Origin: Clavulina sp. PMI_390 | Lineage: Eukaryota; Basidiomycota; Agaricomycetes; Cantharellales; Hydnaceae | DNA: 64,000 nt | Direction of reading: 5' to 3' | Assembly: GCA_015039315.1 (NCBI GenBank) | Contig: WIDE01000006.1 | Location: 3,871-67,870 of the forward strand | Part shown: piece after piece, positions 21,759 through 33,380 of the stretch | Numbering within the stretch: the stretch's first letter is position 1 | Layout of the letters: every line of letters begins with the position of its first letter | Translations under genes and position numbers: made by a program | The notes under the pieces: model-generated | Told to the model about the DNA's origin: nothing | The model's database searches: none | What the model saw: only the letters and a program-made list of their open reading frames with translations

Positions 21759-24719
21759 ATGAGAACGAGGCCTGATCCCTCCCACTCGTTTGAGACCTGT
21801 AAGGTCGAGGACTGTGATCAATGCTTTGCAGAACGGGTCGTCGATGAGTGCGGAGATTTGCTTTGGTCCCGGTCATCTTTATGGGGAAATTTGACGCATG
21901 GCTGTTTTAGAATACTCCTGGAGCCGCCTCCTGAGCCTTCAATCACCTCTGATGCCTCTTCGGACGCCTCCCTCAGTTTCTTTTCATCACCTCCGTCAGT
22001 TTCGCGTACCTTTAGCTTGGCAATACAGTTAAAACCTGACGACGGTTTAGCATCAAAGATACGCGCGTTGCCTCCGACACTATGATTGCGTGGAAACTCT
22101 ACGAAAAAGCTGTCTGGGAGCTTGCTCAAGATACAGACATTGCCTATCAAAAGACGCACAGGATTATGGAGTGGGCGTGCCAAGTCAACACCTCGCTGTG
22201 GAGACTGCCGGCGCCCATCCAGGATCCCTTAGCGAAGACTGATGCGCCCACTGAAGACAGCGTCCAAGGAGGGTGTTTGCACCACACCATGGGTCTATGC
22301 TCTAGTTCCATCACATCTGAAGACGCGGCTATGTTTCGCTTACCTATTGAGCTATTTAACATGGTAAGAATGTTTTGGTCACTATTTAATCCATCTACCC
22401 AATTGATCTTTCAATCAGATCCTCTCTTATCTGGACCCCTTGGAGTTGGTCCAACTCTCGTGCAGTTGCAAGCGTTTTCACTCCGTCCTCAGCTCCGTTT
22501 CAAGCCAAAGGATCTGGAGAATAGCGCTGTCCCGCCAGGACTGTCTTCCGCCGTGTCCTCGCCATATTAACGAACGAATGTATGCACAAATGATCTGGGA
22601 CCCTCACTGTGCAGTGAGTACTGCGTGTTCAATCCGTCCACTCTGCGGCCATGTCTCTAAAAGCTCTCCTAGGTATGCGATCGTCCGATCACGACTGTTG
22701 ACCACTACCTTTTCGTCCATAATTGCATTAATCACCGAAAGTCAAGGTGTGAGATTTCAGTTTTTCCATCAAAATATTCATGATCACAGTTAATCATTCA
22801 TCTCAAGACTAATATACCAACCTGAACTGAGTCGTCTGTTTCCAAACTTTTTTCCAATGGTCGCGGTTGAGGCTGCACTGCCGTGGCGAAAGGAGTGGCA
22901 GGGCAAGTCTTGATCAAAAGTCTCACAACATGGTACTGACCTCGTGGCTCAGGAACAGAAACCGAAACCGAAACCAATTCCGATTGCTCGTCTGAAGAGG
23001 ACGATGATACCCGCATAAGATTTACTTCGGACCTGTTCGTCAACAGTATCAAGCGAGATTCTGTCACTGCCCTGCTAAATGATATCGATACTGCGAGGAA
23101 ACTTGAGAAGCCATTGGATGCTCCATTTTGGAAACCGGTACGTTGTTAAGCACATAACCATTGCGCTACACAACCCTCTAATTTAATCAACAGTCATTCT
23201 ATCCGGCAATGCGCCGGCTGTTGGAAAGGGACGCAAAGGCCGTTGATTCGGATTTCCAGGCATGGTTCTGCCAAACAACCTTTGATGCAGCCAACTCATC
23301 TATTCACTATAGGAGGTATCCGAAATATCACGTTGGATAGCTCACAAAAACAGAGAGCTGTAAGTGATGTGTGCAATATCGTTATACCTTTGGCATCGTT
23401 TCGCTCACTACAAAATCTAGGTTTGTTTCTGTGATGAAAGACACAGGATTTGTGTCAGAGGGGCCCGGATACTTTGCATCAAGTGATTATCTCGTCCCTG
23501 AACGTCAGCGCACCCAGGTCGAGGTCTGGCTTGATGTTTTGTATGAAACCATTGACGGAGGCCGCGTGATCTCCAAACAGAGTTAGTTCTGAGTTCACAC
23601 CCTGTGGAATAAGCTTCCAAGATCTAACCGGTATGCCTGATGAGCAGCTTTGGATTATTGGATGAAGGGGCTGCGTTTACTGGATGAAATTTATCGCCGT
23701 CAATATTTTTCCATGGAGGAGGGGTGGCGATCTGAGAAGACCCCAGAACTTCGTGTTGCCCGCGCCGTGCATGAACAAAGCTGTAGGCGAGCGCATTTCA
23801 GACGACCCTATCATATGTACCTTCGCCGCCAGTGGTTAAACGAAGGCATCCCTTACGGGAAGTTTCTGAAACTTACCTCTGTTCAGTTTATTATGAACAG
23901 CTGGCAAGAATCTGGAGTGGTCTCTCGGTCTCGCCTAGAAAATGATGACGCATTCATTCAGGAGATGGAAGAAGCCGTCAATTCCTTCAGAGAAGATATT
24001 TTCAACCAAGTTGACCCGCAGTTGCTTGTGGACACGATCCTGCCGGCGGCGACGGATCGTTTCATGCGATATGATCTGCTAGAAATCGCACGTGGCTGCT
24101 TTGCCGGATTTCGCGCAGCCCCGGAGAATTTTGTCGTCTTTGCCGCGGCGTTGGAGTTCCCAGGGATGTTGTTCAATATCTCGCCTTCAAATTTGGATGT
24201 GAATGACGCCAAGACATTACCAGAACTCTCTCCCTATCCTGAAGCCCTGGCCCTCTCTGCCAACGGCTCTTTCACTTTGTGCACCAGAGCGTTGGAAATG
24301 GCGCTGCACGTTCTGGATGGTCTCTCTAGTTCCTCCTTACAAACTGCCTCCATGGGCGAGCTCTTGGAGATGGGCAACATTTTCAATTACGCTTGTGCAT
24401 GTAACAAGTCCAAAGCTCCCGTACAAAGGAGCGGTACCTGGCTAAACTTGGTACGGTCCTATTCCTATCCGGTTGTGACCTTTCATCTACTAAGTCTCAA
24501 TCATCCTACTAGCTCCGACACCTGGACACTCACCATGCTGAACCAAAATTGGTGCATTGTAGGAAACACATATATGATGAACCCAGCCTTGTTCCTGAAA
24601 CTGGACAAGTTGTTGTTGAGCTGGGGATAGATGAGGGGGAGTTGATGGCTTTGATAGTAATGCATCGGCAGAGGTTCGATGGCCCACACTCGCCTTCAGA
24701 CATGGACTGGAATTGGTGA
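21759..24719 (+). CDS. multi-exon F-box protein, tandem copy B
   Basis: This is the sister of copy A. The start is MRTRPDPSHSFETC, with a short cysteine cluster (CKVEDCDQC) near the N-terminus and an acidic/serine-rich EPPPEPSITSDASS stretch. Then come MIAWKLYEKAVWELAQDT, the F-box FRLPIELFNM / ILSYLDPLELVQLSCSCKRF (intron at about 22362-22417), NERMYAQMIWDPHCA, FVHNCINHRKS, an ETETETNSDCSSEEDDD insert, LLNDIDTARKLE, LDYWMKGLRLLDEIYRRQYF, FIMNSWQESGVVSRSRLEND and the C-terminus VELGIDEGELMAL...MDWNW, stop 24717-24719. One intron has a GC donor (23260), where copy A has GT. The segment between the first exon and MIAW could also be read with a 39-base in-frame intron. Confidence 0.78.
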
Positions 24720-25291
24720 TAGCTCCGCCATATGGGAATGGGAACTAAGAGGGTAGAGAATTCGTTTTCCCTAATACAAAGCCCCTGGTGTTTACAGTAC
24801 CTCGAAGGCGGCATCTAACGCCAGTAGATAGGATTGAACACAACTCTTTACATCTCGAATGACGTTGTCAACTCCTTGAAATACCTCTAACACGTGCGGT
24901 CTATAGATCTAATGTTTGATTGATTGGTACTTCCCACACGAATGATGATGAACGATTAGGACGGTGAGTTGGGTACCCCGTATTTCTCATCTACTTTGCG
25001 ATGATTGTCGTGAATCAATAAATCCCCTCTCCTCATGTCTAGCACTTCAAACCCCGAAGTGAGTTGGCGTGGTTTCCTAGTTAGACAACTGGTGAGACCG
25101 GGTAGTCATATCCGAATTTCACAACCAGGAAGCATCATCGCCGTCGATATTACATTGAATGAAAGAAAGCTCCTAGAACTTCACAAACGACATGAAGTAG
25201 AAATATAGGCTGACTTAGGCGAATCATTGAGAACACAACTGATTGCCGTGGATACAAAATAACTGGACCTCACAGAAACAAGCATCTGAAA
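24720..25291. other. convergent intergenic region
   Basis: This is 570 bases between the 3' ends of F-box copy B and SYF1. No gene, tRNA or repeat was recognised; it is probably 3' UTRs. Confidence 0.45.
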
Positions 25292-28200
25292 TCAGAACTC
25301 GTCATCATCAATCTGGATCTCATCTTTATTCCCAACATCCTGGCTTGCCTCTTTCGCAGGATTTTGAGTTGAAGCAACGAAAGATGGACCCTTCGGCTTG
25401 CCAGCTTCCTGCTCAGCCGCAGCCATCGCATCGTGAGGGGCGGCCGAAGAAGCCTCCAGAGCAGCCTTCGTACCAGCCCTCGTAGCCTCCGCCTGCGCGA
25501 CGAGATACGACGCAGCAGTATTGAACTGAGCCTGCACACTTCGCTTGATACGGAGCATCTCACGGAACGTGTCTTCGCTCCCAGTCTCGATCTCAAATGA
25601 GTTCCATTCGGCCCAGAACTTGGGGTCCACTCGGGGATCGCAGAACTGTGAGGCGTGGGCGTAGATAGCGCGTGCACGGTCGATTTCGCCGAGTTTGCGC
25701 TCGAGGGCGGCGAATCGCATACACATGAGTGCTGTCTGTCGATTCGGGAGGACTTCTAGAGCACGTTCGTAGATCGATCGAGTTGCTGGTAGGCCGTAAT
25801 TCTCTGTGGCTTTGGCAATGTAGATGGTATACATCTGAAAAGTAATTAGTCATTAGTAAAGTCAAGTGGTAAGATCGTATGCAAAACGAACTAACCTCAA
25901 ACTTGTCCCTGTCCTCTACCACCTGAGTAGCACGATTATAGATGTTCATCGCTCGTTTGGCCAGGCCGTAGTCCTCCTCCAGCTTGGCATACATGAGGAA
26001 GATCGGCTTGCATGACTTTTCGGGACACTTCTCTAGGGCTTGCTCAAAGAGATCACGAGCGCGTTCAAGCTTGTCTCCACCCTAAATTTATAGTGAGATG
26101 GGTGTCGGTTCCCTACGCAAAGATCCGCACTTACGTAGCGTTTAACAAACTTGGATAGATAGATATTCCAGAGTTCGAATGCGACTGGGTAAGTGAAGAG
26201 CTCGACGCCACGCTCATAGACCTATCGAACACAAGCACCTTTAGCAAATGATCGGGGCGGGTAGGTGTGATGGAGGTGACATACCTTGAAGCTTTCCTCA
26301 AAGTATTGGTTCTCTTCAAGGAACGCAGCGTAGTTCACGATAACCTTCATGGAGAAACCGTGAGTCAGGGCTCTGACCAAGGCACAACTGAGGACTGAAT
26401 TCGGACATACCTGAGCATTTGCGATCCGCAGTTCCAAGATTTTATCATAAACCTTCTTGGCGGTCTCCACCGTGCCAATTGACTCTTCCAAGTCCACATA
26501 GTACGACCACAACTTGAGAGACTTGAATAATCTCCCTTGGACTGAGATAGACTACCGAGAGAGAGCGTTAGGATAACAGGTAGGAAGGCACGAGTGGAGG
26601 CCCGGACCAACCTGATCATGGTACGATATTTTGGCGTTCTTAGGAACTGCAGTAGCGCGCTGCATGACTCGGATAGCATCATCGTAGTTTCTACAAACGA
26701 ACTAATAAGATAGAGCTCAAAAGCTCGCAGCACAAGATAACAACTCACTCGTTTCTTAGCTCCATTTCTGCCCACTCGCACCAAACATCAGCTAATTCCT
26801 CAACAGTTCTGAATGAGGTTTTCGTCCCCTTCTCGAGGACGCGCCGTGCGCTGGCAAGATCAGGTTCTGCCGTTTTGGAGACGCCGCCCTCTTCGTAGAA
26901 CTTGGCAAAGTCAACGAAAAGGTTGTGGAAATTAGGAGTGGCTTTCTTGGGGCTGATGGTAGTGATGGCGTTGGTATAGGTTTCAGCAACCTAATTCAAG
27001 TTGATGACCCAGGCTCGGTATGAGAAAGTGTGCATCAATCCATAGATTAACAGCAGGGTCCGTACCTTCTCGTCGTTGTCAGCCCATAGTAGTATCCGTT
27101 TCTCCCACTCCTGCACGTCGTTGGGGTTTCTTCTTAATAGGACATCGTTCACAAGGAATGGTCTCCGGTCCATGAGCTCCTCGAATGACTTCATTCGCTG
27201 ATCGAGCTCGAGCTCTGTCTCTGCTACGTCCTCCTCATCTTCGTCTTCTAGCGCGCCCATGAGCGCGGAGATGACGGACTCGGAGAACTCGGCATAGGCA
27301 TCGAAGATCTGAGTGAAGTCTCGCACTGTGAGGACGGAAGCGATTCCTTCCTCAAACGTCGCTTTCGCCTATTGGGGCCCAAGCAGAACAGTGATTAGAC
27401 TCTAGCACAGGTAAGAAAAAGGGACGAAAAGCATACCCGATCGAACTCGCCGCGCTTGGTCCAATAGGTCGCCAGACCACTCCATAACCTCCCAGCCTGG
27501 TCCTTGTATATCTCCAGACCATCCTTCTTCACGATCCCCTCCACGTCCAATTTTCTCCCACTCGCAGGATCCTCGTCCTCATCATACTTGTTCTTGGGGT
27601 CCTTGGGATCCACGACCGCTACAGGAGGTCCCGCGAAGCGAATAAGGTTCCCATGGATCGAAGCAGGCGCATTCTTCGCGTCCGCTTCGATCTGCGCCTT
27701 GAGCGCCTCAGCAGCAGCCTCTTTTTCCTTCACCTGAGCGACCTCAGCCTCGCGCAGTGCATCAGCCTGCTCAAGATCCATGCCGACTTCCTCTGCATAC
27801 TGCTCTGCGACATCGAGCCACTCGCCAAGGAGCTGGTATGGACTCTTCCCCTCGGGGCTAGTGTACTCGCCTCGAGCAGCCTTCCTCGCGAGGGACAAGA
27901 GCAGTTTTGCAGCCTCAAGAGGACGAGGAGCATGCCCTCCGGTTGTCGAGAGGAGGATTCCGACGTAGCGTTCCGTGAGGGAAGGGTCGATTTTGAGATA
28001 GCGACGGTAGATCATGACGGTTGAGTGGCCGCCACGCTGTTCTGCCCAGAGTAGGTATCGTGGCCATACACGCGCATGGAGGGAAGGGGGAAGAGTGCGG
28101 AGTGCTCGATCGAATGTGCGACGAGCATGGGTATACATGATGGGAGGTGGGCATTTGGGATGGGTGAATAGGTTGAAGTACATGAGCCATATGCGGGGCA

Positions 28201-28853
28201 TCTAGGATAGCATAACGTGTTAAGAGTTGTTAGAGGGAGTGTTGACGAGAACAAAGACTCACTGTTGGGAGCCACATGAGCGCTCGCTCAAAAGTTGCGA
28301 CCAGAGCCTTCCATTCTGCCCAACCCACGACAGGATCGAGGCCTCCTTCATACGTCTCCAGCTCGAGCTCCTCATCCTCCATCGCGTCCTTCATCTCAGC
28401 CCATTTCTTCTTCCCTCCCGCACGCTTTTTCTTGGATCCCTTCCCAAGAACATAGAAGCAGCGCATCTGGAGATATGCCTTCCATAGCTTGAAGCTGGTA
28501 GGGAAGCGAGCCAATGCCGATTCATAGAGATAAGTAAGACGCTGAAGTGCTAAGCGGTTTTCGCGGGTGGCGAGCTGGTCCAGAACAGCTTGCTCGACAG
28601 CAGAAGGAGGGCTGGAAGATGTGGATGTGGATGATGAGGACGCGACTTTGGACTCTGCGACTGCGGCGTCTTTTACAGAAACGATAGTGGACCACCACTG
28701 GCGAAAGGAATCGCCATTACGGAGAAGATCTTCTTCGCGATGAAGGTCGCTGGTGGTGAGCAAGTCGGGGTGTGTCGTCGGACTTGGGACAGGCCAAGTC
28801 AGAGGAAATATAGCAGAGAGCGATTCCAGAGTGGGCGCTTCTTCAGACGCCAT
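25292..28853 (-). CDS. SYF1: pre-mRNA splicing factor SYF1 (XAB2 family)
   Basis: SYF1 is a HAT-repeat (half-TPR) scaffold of the NineTeen/Prp19-associated complex that acts at the spliceosome in the nucleus. The product starts MASEEAPTLESL and has SYF1-typical HAT units: SFKLWKAYLQMRCFYVLGKG, MPRIWLMYFNLFTHPKC, HARRTFDRALRTLP, RVWPRYLLWAEQRGG, MIYRRYLKIDP, VQEWEKRILLWADN, WSYYVDLEESIGTVE, LPATRSIYERALEVLPN, RFAALERKLGEIDRAR and PKFWAEWNSFEIETG. The C-terminus ends DEIQIDDDEF with stop at 25292-25294, close to the usual acidic end of the family. At least seven introns interrupt it. A lysine-rich insertion (KGSKKKRAGGKKK) follows the third HAT unit. It lies head-to-head with the cyclin L gene, also a splicing-linked factor, across 197 bases. 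Confidence 0.92.
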
Positions 28854-29050
28854 GGTACGAATGCACCTGAAACACGCTTCGACAACGTCTAGACTCGCTT
28901 CCTTGCTGTAAAATGTGGAGGACGCAGAGCACGAGCAAAAAGTCCAAAGACGCGTTGGGTTTTGGCAGAGGTGAAGTGCGGAGTTGACCGAATATTTTCC
29001 CACGGTCTTCTCTCCTCCTACCTGAGCCCCTCTACCTCGATCCACCCCAA
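28854..29050. promoter_or_regulatory. shared divergent promoter, SYF1 / cyclin L
   Basis: Only 197 bases separate the two start codons, so both 5' UTRs and promoters lie here or overlap the opposite gene. No particular element was identified. Confidence 0.55.
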
Positions 29051-30126
29051 ATGAGCCATGTGTTTTTTCAGCCTCTAGCCTCTTTGGACCAAATAAAAGA
29101 AACGCCCTCTGGTGCAGATGGCATCCCATGGGCACTTGAGGAAGATCTGAGAGCGTATGGATGCAAACTCATCCAACAAGCAGGCATTCTGCTCAAGCAG
29201 TGAGCTTTTCTTTCTTACAATCCTGTGCGATATTATAGGAGAATACTTACGTTAGATATCTCTCTACTGAACTAGAAAACAAGTTGCAATGGCTACTGCT
29301 CAGGTGCTGTTCCAACGCTTCTGGTATGTTACATCCATGAAGCAATTTGGCATTGGGGTACGTGTGCTGTACTCGACCACATTAGCACATCTCTTCATCT
29401 AATATATCGGCATAGGACATGGGAATGGGCGCGTTGTATCTTGCTTCGAAGCTTGAGGAATGCCCTATTCGCATTCGAGACCTCATCAACGTCTACGACC
29501 TCCTACTCGGCCGAGCTCGTCATTCCATCGCTCATGGGACATACTCTCCTTCCAAAGCGGATGACGGTCCCTCATACCACTACTCCCCCATGCAGTACTA
29601 CTCTCAGGAATTCTATGATGCAAAGGACGCGATGGTCGTAGCGGAAATGCAGATCCTCAAACGACTTGGCTTCAACGTTCATGTGCAGTTGCCATATGGG
29701 ACCATGGTGAACTATCTCCAGGTCCTTGGGCTAGCGAACGACGAGAAAGTGCCGCAAACATGCTGGGATTACCTCAACGACGCGTAAGCACTATTCCTTC
29801 AATTGCCTAGAAGAAACAACAATCTCATTCTGTTCAACTATTGTAGCCTCCAGACTCCCGTATACGCCCTCTATCCATTCCCCACTCTCGCATGTGCCAG
29901 CATACTTCTATCAACCCGCGATAACGACATCTCTCTCCCTGACGACTGGGAAGAGCTGTTCGACGCTAACATGGACGACATGCTGAGTGTCTGTGGGTAT
30001 ATCATGCGACTATACCGAGAACGTTCCGACGACGATATCGCTCGGTGGATCAGATTGTCTGTCGGGGGCAAAAAAGCCGTCCGCAAATGGCTCGAAGACC
30101 AACAGGGCCAATCTTCGGGGAGGTAA
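29051..30126 (+). CDS. cyclin L-type cyclin
   Basis: L-type cyclins partner CDK11/CDK12-class kinases in the nucleus and link transcription with splicing. I read four exons: 29051-29199, 29276-29357, 29416-29783 and 29847-30126. They sum to 879 bases (292 residues) with correct phases. The start MSHVFFQPLASLDQIKETPS matches the cyclin L lead-in, where a short PLASLDQI-like segment precedes the cyclin box. Cyclin-box landmarks are ATAQVLFQRFWYVTS, MGMGALYLASKLEECP, EMQILKRLGFNVHVQLPY and YPFPTLACASILLSTR, with the second cyclin fold running to WLEDQQGQSSGR. The long RS-rich tail of animal cyclin L is absent, as is common in fungi. The ATG at 29054+ out of frame is closed, which supports 29051. 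Confidence 0.88.
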
Positions 30127-30216
30127 TCCAATCCAAATAATTATACCAGGCTATTACTATGGTACAACAAATGAAGACCACATATAAAAAAGTACGCATC
30201 CCACCATCAACAACCT

Positions 30217-30922
30217 CTACCGCTTCTTCCTTCCTTGTCCACCCTTTTTGATGTGCGTCTCAGGGATCCATTCGTTGACTTCCTCTGCTGGCGCTGCTGC
30301 TGCTGCTGCCTTGGCTTTCTCTTTCTTTGCAGTTGCGCTCGATGCAGCGGCAGCCTTCTTCATAGCGGAACGCGTCATTCGGCGAGGTGGAGACGAAGGG
30401 GATTCATCTGCAGTGGCCTCGCTGTCCTCTGTGGCTGTTGCGGTCGCTGCTGCAGCGCTGGCTTCCGCTGCCCGGACGGCCGCGTCAATCTCCTCTGGGG
30501 TCACCTGTTCACCACGGCGAAGACGCGCTGCGATCTCTGGTGTAACTTTCAACTTGCGCGTGCTCGTCATGAAACCTAGAATAGTCGAAGTAGTAAGCAG
30601 GGAGAAACTGTGGTTAGGCATACGGCGTGCGAGGATGGCTGAAACTAGTTGTCACGCACCAGGTGCACCCTTTCCAAAGCCGGTCTTGGACGGTGGGCGA
30701 ATCCACTTGTTATCAACATAACGCGCAGTGAAGTAGAATACAGCTGCTCCGATGAGATATGCCGGAAGCCTATGGGTGCAACGCGTGCGAGAAGCTCCGG
30801 GGTAAGCAAACACAGTCACGCGCATACAGAAAGTGGGGCAAAAAGACGAACAAGGAAGGGTCTAGCCACCCAGTGAGTTCTATTGGAAGATTGTTTGCGA
30901 AATCTTTTAGGTTTGACGCCAT
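30217..30922 (-). CDS. small single-pass membrane protein with Ala/Lys-rich tail
   Basis: I do not recognise a named family. Three exons join cleanly: 30922 down to about 30871 (MASNLKDFANNLPIELTG), then about 30769-30660, then about 30576-30217. The second exon has one hydrophobic helix, LPAYLIGAAVFYFTARYVD, followed by the basic NKWIRPPSKTGFGKGAPG. The third exon starts FMTSTRKLKVTPEIAARLRR and continues EQVTPEEIDAAVRAAEASAA, low-complexity Ala/Thr, PPRRMTRSAMKKAAA, and ends KKGGQGRKKR. A helix with a basic cytosolic tail suggests an ER or mitochondrial outer-membrane anchor; this is inference. The gene is head-to-head with cytochrome c heme lyase across 103 bases and tail-to-tail with cyclin L across 90 bases. 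Confidence 0.7.
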
Positions 30923-31025
30923 TGTGACCGAGAGTGCGAGGGGGGGATGGATGTTGAAATGTCAAGCTTCCAACTTGCGCCCGGCCGTGGGAGTCGTCCC
31001 GGAAGTTCCCGCGCTCCTCGTCTCA
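30923..31025. promoter_or_regulatory. shared divergent promoter, small membrane protein / heme lyase
   Basis: There are 103 bases between opposite start codons. A G-rich run (GAGGGGGGG, near 30940-30948) is the only distinctive sequence. Confidence 0.5.
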
Positions 31026-31770
31026 ATGGCCTCTTCTTCAGCGTCCTCGTCTTCAGCAGCTTCAGGGAACAACCCCAGCGCATGTCCTGTCGACCATTCT
31101 TCAGAATCATGGAAGGAATTTGCAGGCTCGCTCCCTGCTGACCACCCTCCTATCCCCTCTGCATCAACAGCACCGCGCGGTCTCTCGCAAGAACGCGAAA
31201 CGTCTTCAATACCTCGTGCAGACGCAGACGAAAAATGGGTGTACCCCTCCCAGGCGCAGTTCTATGCTGCCATGGAAAGAAAGAACCATAATCCCCAAGC
31301 CCGTGATATGCCGGTCCTGGTGCCGATACATAATGCGGTGAATGAGCGTGCATGGACTGAGCTCATGAAGTGGGAGCAAGGGATGGGCGGAGAGAAGTGT
31401 GGGGGCGTAAAGCTCGTTAGCTTCAAGGGGCGGCCGAAAGACAGGACAATACGCGCATGGTTCAACGTGCTCCTGGGGTGAGCATATGTTCTTCATGTCC
31501 TCATTCGTGACTAATTCGTACATGTGCCATAGGTATCAAGCACCGTTCGATAGACATGACTGGGTCATCGACCGCTGTGGAGTCAAGCAACGCTACATCA
31601 TCGACTTTTACAGCGGCAAAATGGGCGCAGACACACAAAAGACGAACATCTCATTCTACCTCGACGTTCGTCCTGCGTTTGATACCTGGGAAGGGTTCTC
31701 CTTCCGCGCATCAAAATTCTTCGGTTCATTATTTGGCTCCTCTTCATCCACCGCACCTCAACGCTCCTAA
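31026..31770 (+). CDS. CYC3: holocytochrome c synthase (cytochrome c heme lyase)
   Basis: This mitochondrial intermembrane-space enzyme attaches heme to apocytochrome c at its CxxCH motif. Two exons (31026-31477 and 31533-31770) join in phase at LLG / YQAPFDRHDW and give 229 residues, somewhat shorter than most family members. A heme-regulatory CPV motif lies near the N-terminus (NPSACPVDHSS). Family blocks are NVLLGYQAPFDRHDWVIDRC (including the His-bearing DRHDW), KQRYIIDFYSG, SFYLDVRPAFDTWEG and SFKGRPKDRTIRAWFN. One could ask whether it acts on cytochrome c or c1; fungal paralogues differ, and this one cannot be assigned from sequence by eye. Confidence 0.92.
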
Positions 31771-32505
31771 ACATTGCATATCCATCTATAATCTCCCTTG
31801 TGAGTCCCTTCTCGTGTGCTATTACCACCCCTACATTGCTGACGGACACTACTATACAGAATTACTTATATGTAATACGTCCTTCATCAGGTTTAGAGCG
31901 AGGCCGCCTTTTTCGGCCTGGATCCACATCGTAATAGATTGTCTATATGTCCGCCCTCACAGATAGCCTCTTCGCTGATGCATCAATGCGCGTTTTGAGT
32001 GATACTTCAGGGAGACGTCGTACTCGATAGGCTAGAAGTTTGTGACAGGCCATATCAGGACCAGACTGAATAGAGCACGTACAGAGAACCCTGTGCTTCT
32101 ATTTGAGAAGTCGCGATTGACCAGTCCACGCTCTAAGAATAGCTTGATCCAGAGCAGGGGCTACGCAGTATTCTACTTGAACGGGGAGAGCAATGCCATC
32201 ATGCTGTATTTACACTAGGATTCCATCTCGAAGCCCTTCGTTCCCTTGCCGCTCAACAAGTTTAGTATGAATAACCGTTACTCTCCAAAGGCCGTGAGGT
32301 TAGTTTGTTTGCACTTGTCGGAACCGACAGTGCAAGCCGCCACCCTCACGCGCGGCAGCCAATCACCTTTTGCTCTGGTCTCTTCGTCTGGGAGCTGCTC
32401 CTCTGAGGATTAACTAGTAGCTCCGGATTGATTGAGCGTGCCCAGGATTCTGTCCTGTAACTCTTGCTTGTATCTGTTCCAAAACACTTGTTGCTTTCCG
32501 ATATA
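31771..32505. other. intergenic, 0.73 kb
   Basis: This holds the 3' region of the heme lyase gene and the promoter of the Ser/Thr-rich membrane protein gene. No gene or structured RNA was recognised. Confidence 0.4.
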
Positions 32506-33214
32506 ATGACGACCACGTTCGGCACGGTCATCCCCGTGACGATCACGAACCCTACGACAACTTTTACGAGCTCTTTTACATCTACAATCACGACTAGAAT
32601 TACTGGTACCTCGTATACTGGTACACCTACGGATAGTGCTGCTAGTACAACGACCACTGGGAGCGATGGTGATGGGCCAGTTCCTACCCAAAAACCGGGG
32701 TCGTACCATCACAAGGTTCGTGGAAAACTGGTCTACTATATGGCCCTAGCGTCGATTGTAAAACATGGCGAATCTTACGTTATCTTGGGTGCACAGATTG
32801 TTCTAACCGCCACGATTGGTGGAGCCCTTGTTCTTGTGCTCACGGTGCTATTTTGTGTCTTCCGGGTTCGTACCATCTCCTCTTATCCACACATAAGCAA
32901 ACATCTTCTCAAAGCCTGATTCTTTTACTCTCCCTTTCAATAGATCAAGCGCTGGATGAAAGCCCGCCAGAGGGGCTACGAGCATAGCTATGCCCGATAC
33001 AGCCGTTCTGACAAAGGCCATAATTCTGGAAACAAACGGAAGCATGGCCGATACATGCGTCCTGCGAGAGAGTGGGATGCTCTAGACGCCGATGGTATCC
33101 CGGTACGTCCCTCTCACTACGTCATTGCCGCGCCAAGCCATGCAGGGTCTTGTCCTGAGTGCTGACTTGGCCCTTACTTGGCCATCTTTCGTCTTTCGCC
33201 ACACCTAGGCATAG
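32506..33214 (+). CDS. Ser/Thr-rich single-pass membrane protein
   Basis: This is not a recognised family. The product starts MTTTFGTVIPVTITNPTTTF and has a Thr/Ser-rich outer segment of about 70 residues, likely O-mannosylated. One strong transmembrane helix follows (IVLTATIGGALVLVLTVLFC). Next comes a basic cytoplasmic segment, RIKRWMKARQRGYEH...NKRKHGRYMR, then EWDALDADGIP; a tiny last exon adds Ala before the stop at 33212. Introns are GTTCGT...AATAG after CVFR and GTACGT...CCTAG before the end. An 81-base in-frame segment (32716-32796) has GTTCGT...CACAG borders and may be a further intron. No N-terminal signal peptide is visible, so the topology (a type III insertion) is inferred. The design resembles small fungal wall-sensor-like proteins. 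Confidence 0.65.
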
Positions 33215-33380
33215 TACAGCTTTACGGACACTGCACTTTATAACATTTCTGCGAGGAACACGACATCAATCGGGCGAAGGTAAGTGATTATTGACTACAT
33301 GTTTCTTCAATCTACTGTACACTGAAACCCCTCATCTTATTGTCTTCGTCAAGAAAGTACAGGCACGATTAATCGACAAC

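Larger units (their letters stand above)
21190..24719. repeat. tandem duplication, unit 2 (relic plus F-box gene B)
   Basis: This is the second copy of the unit at 17400-21100. It contains the decayed 3' gene end, a short flank (GTTGAC.CCGACG is shared with the region upstream of copy A) and the complete F-box gene B. Confidence 0.65.
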
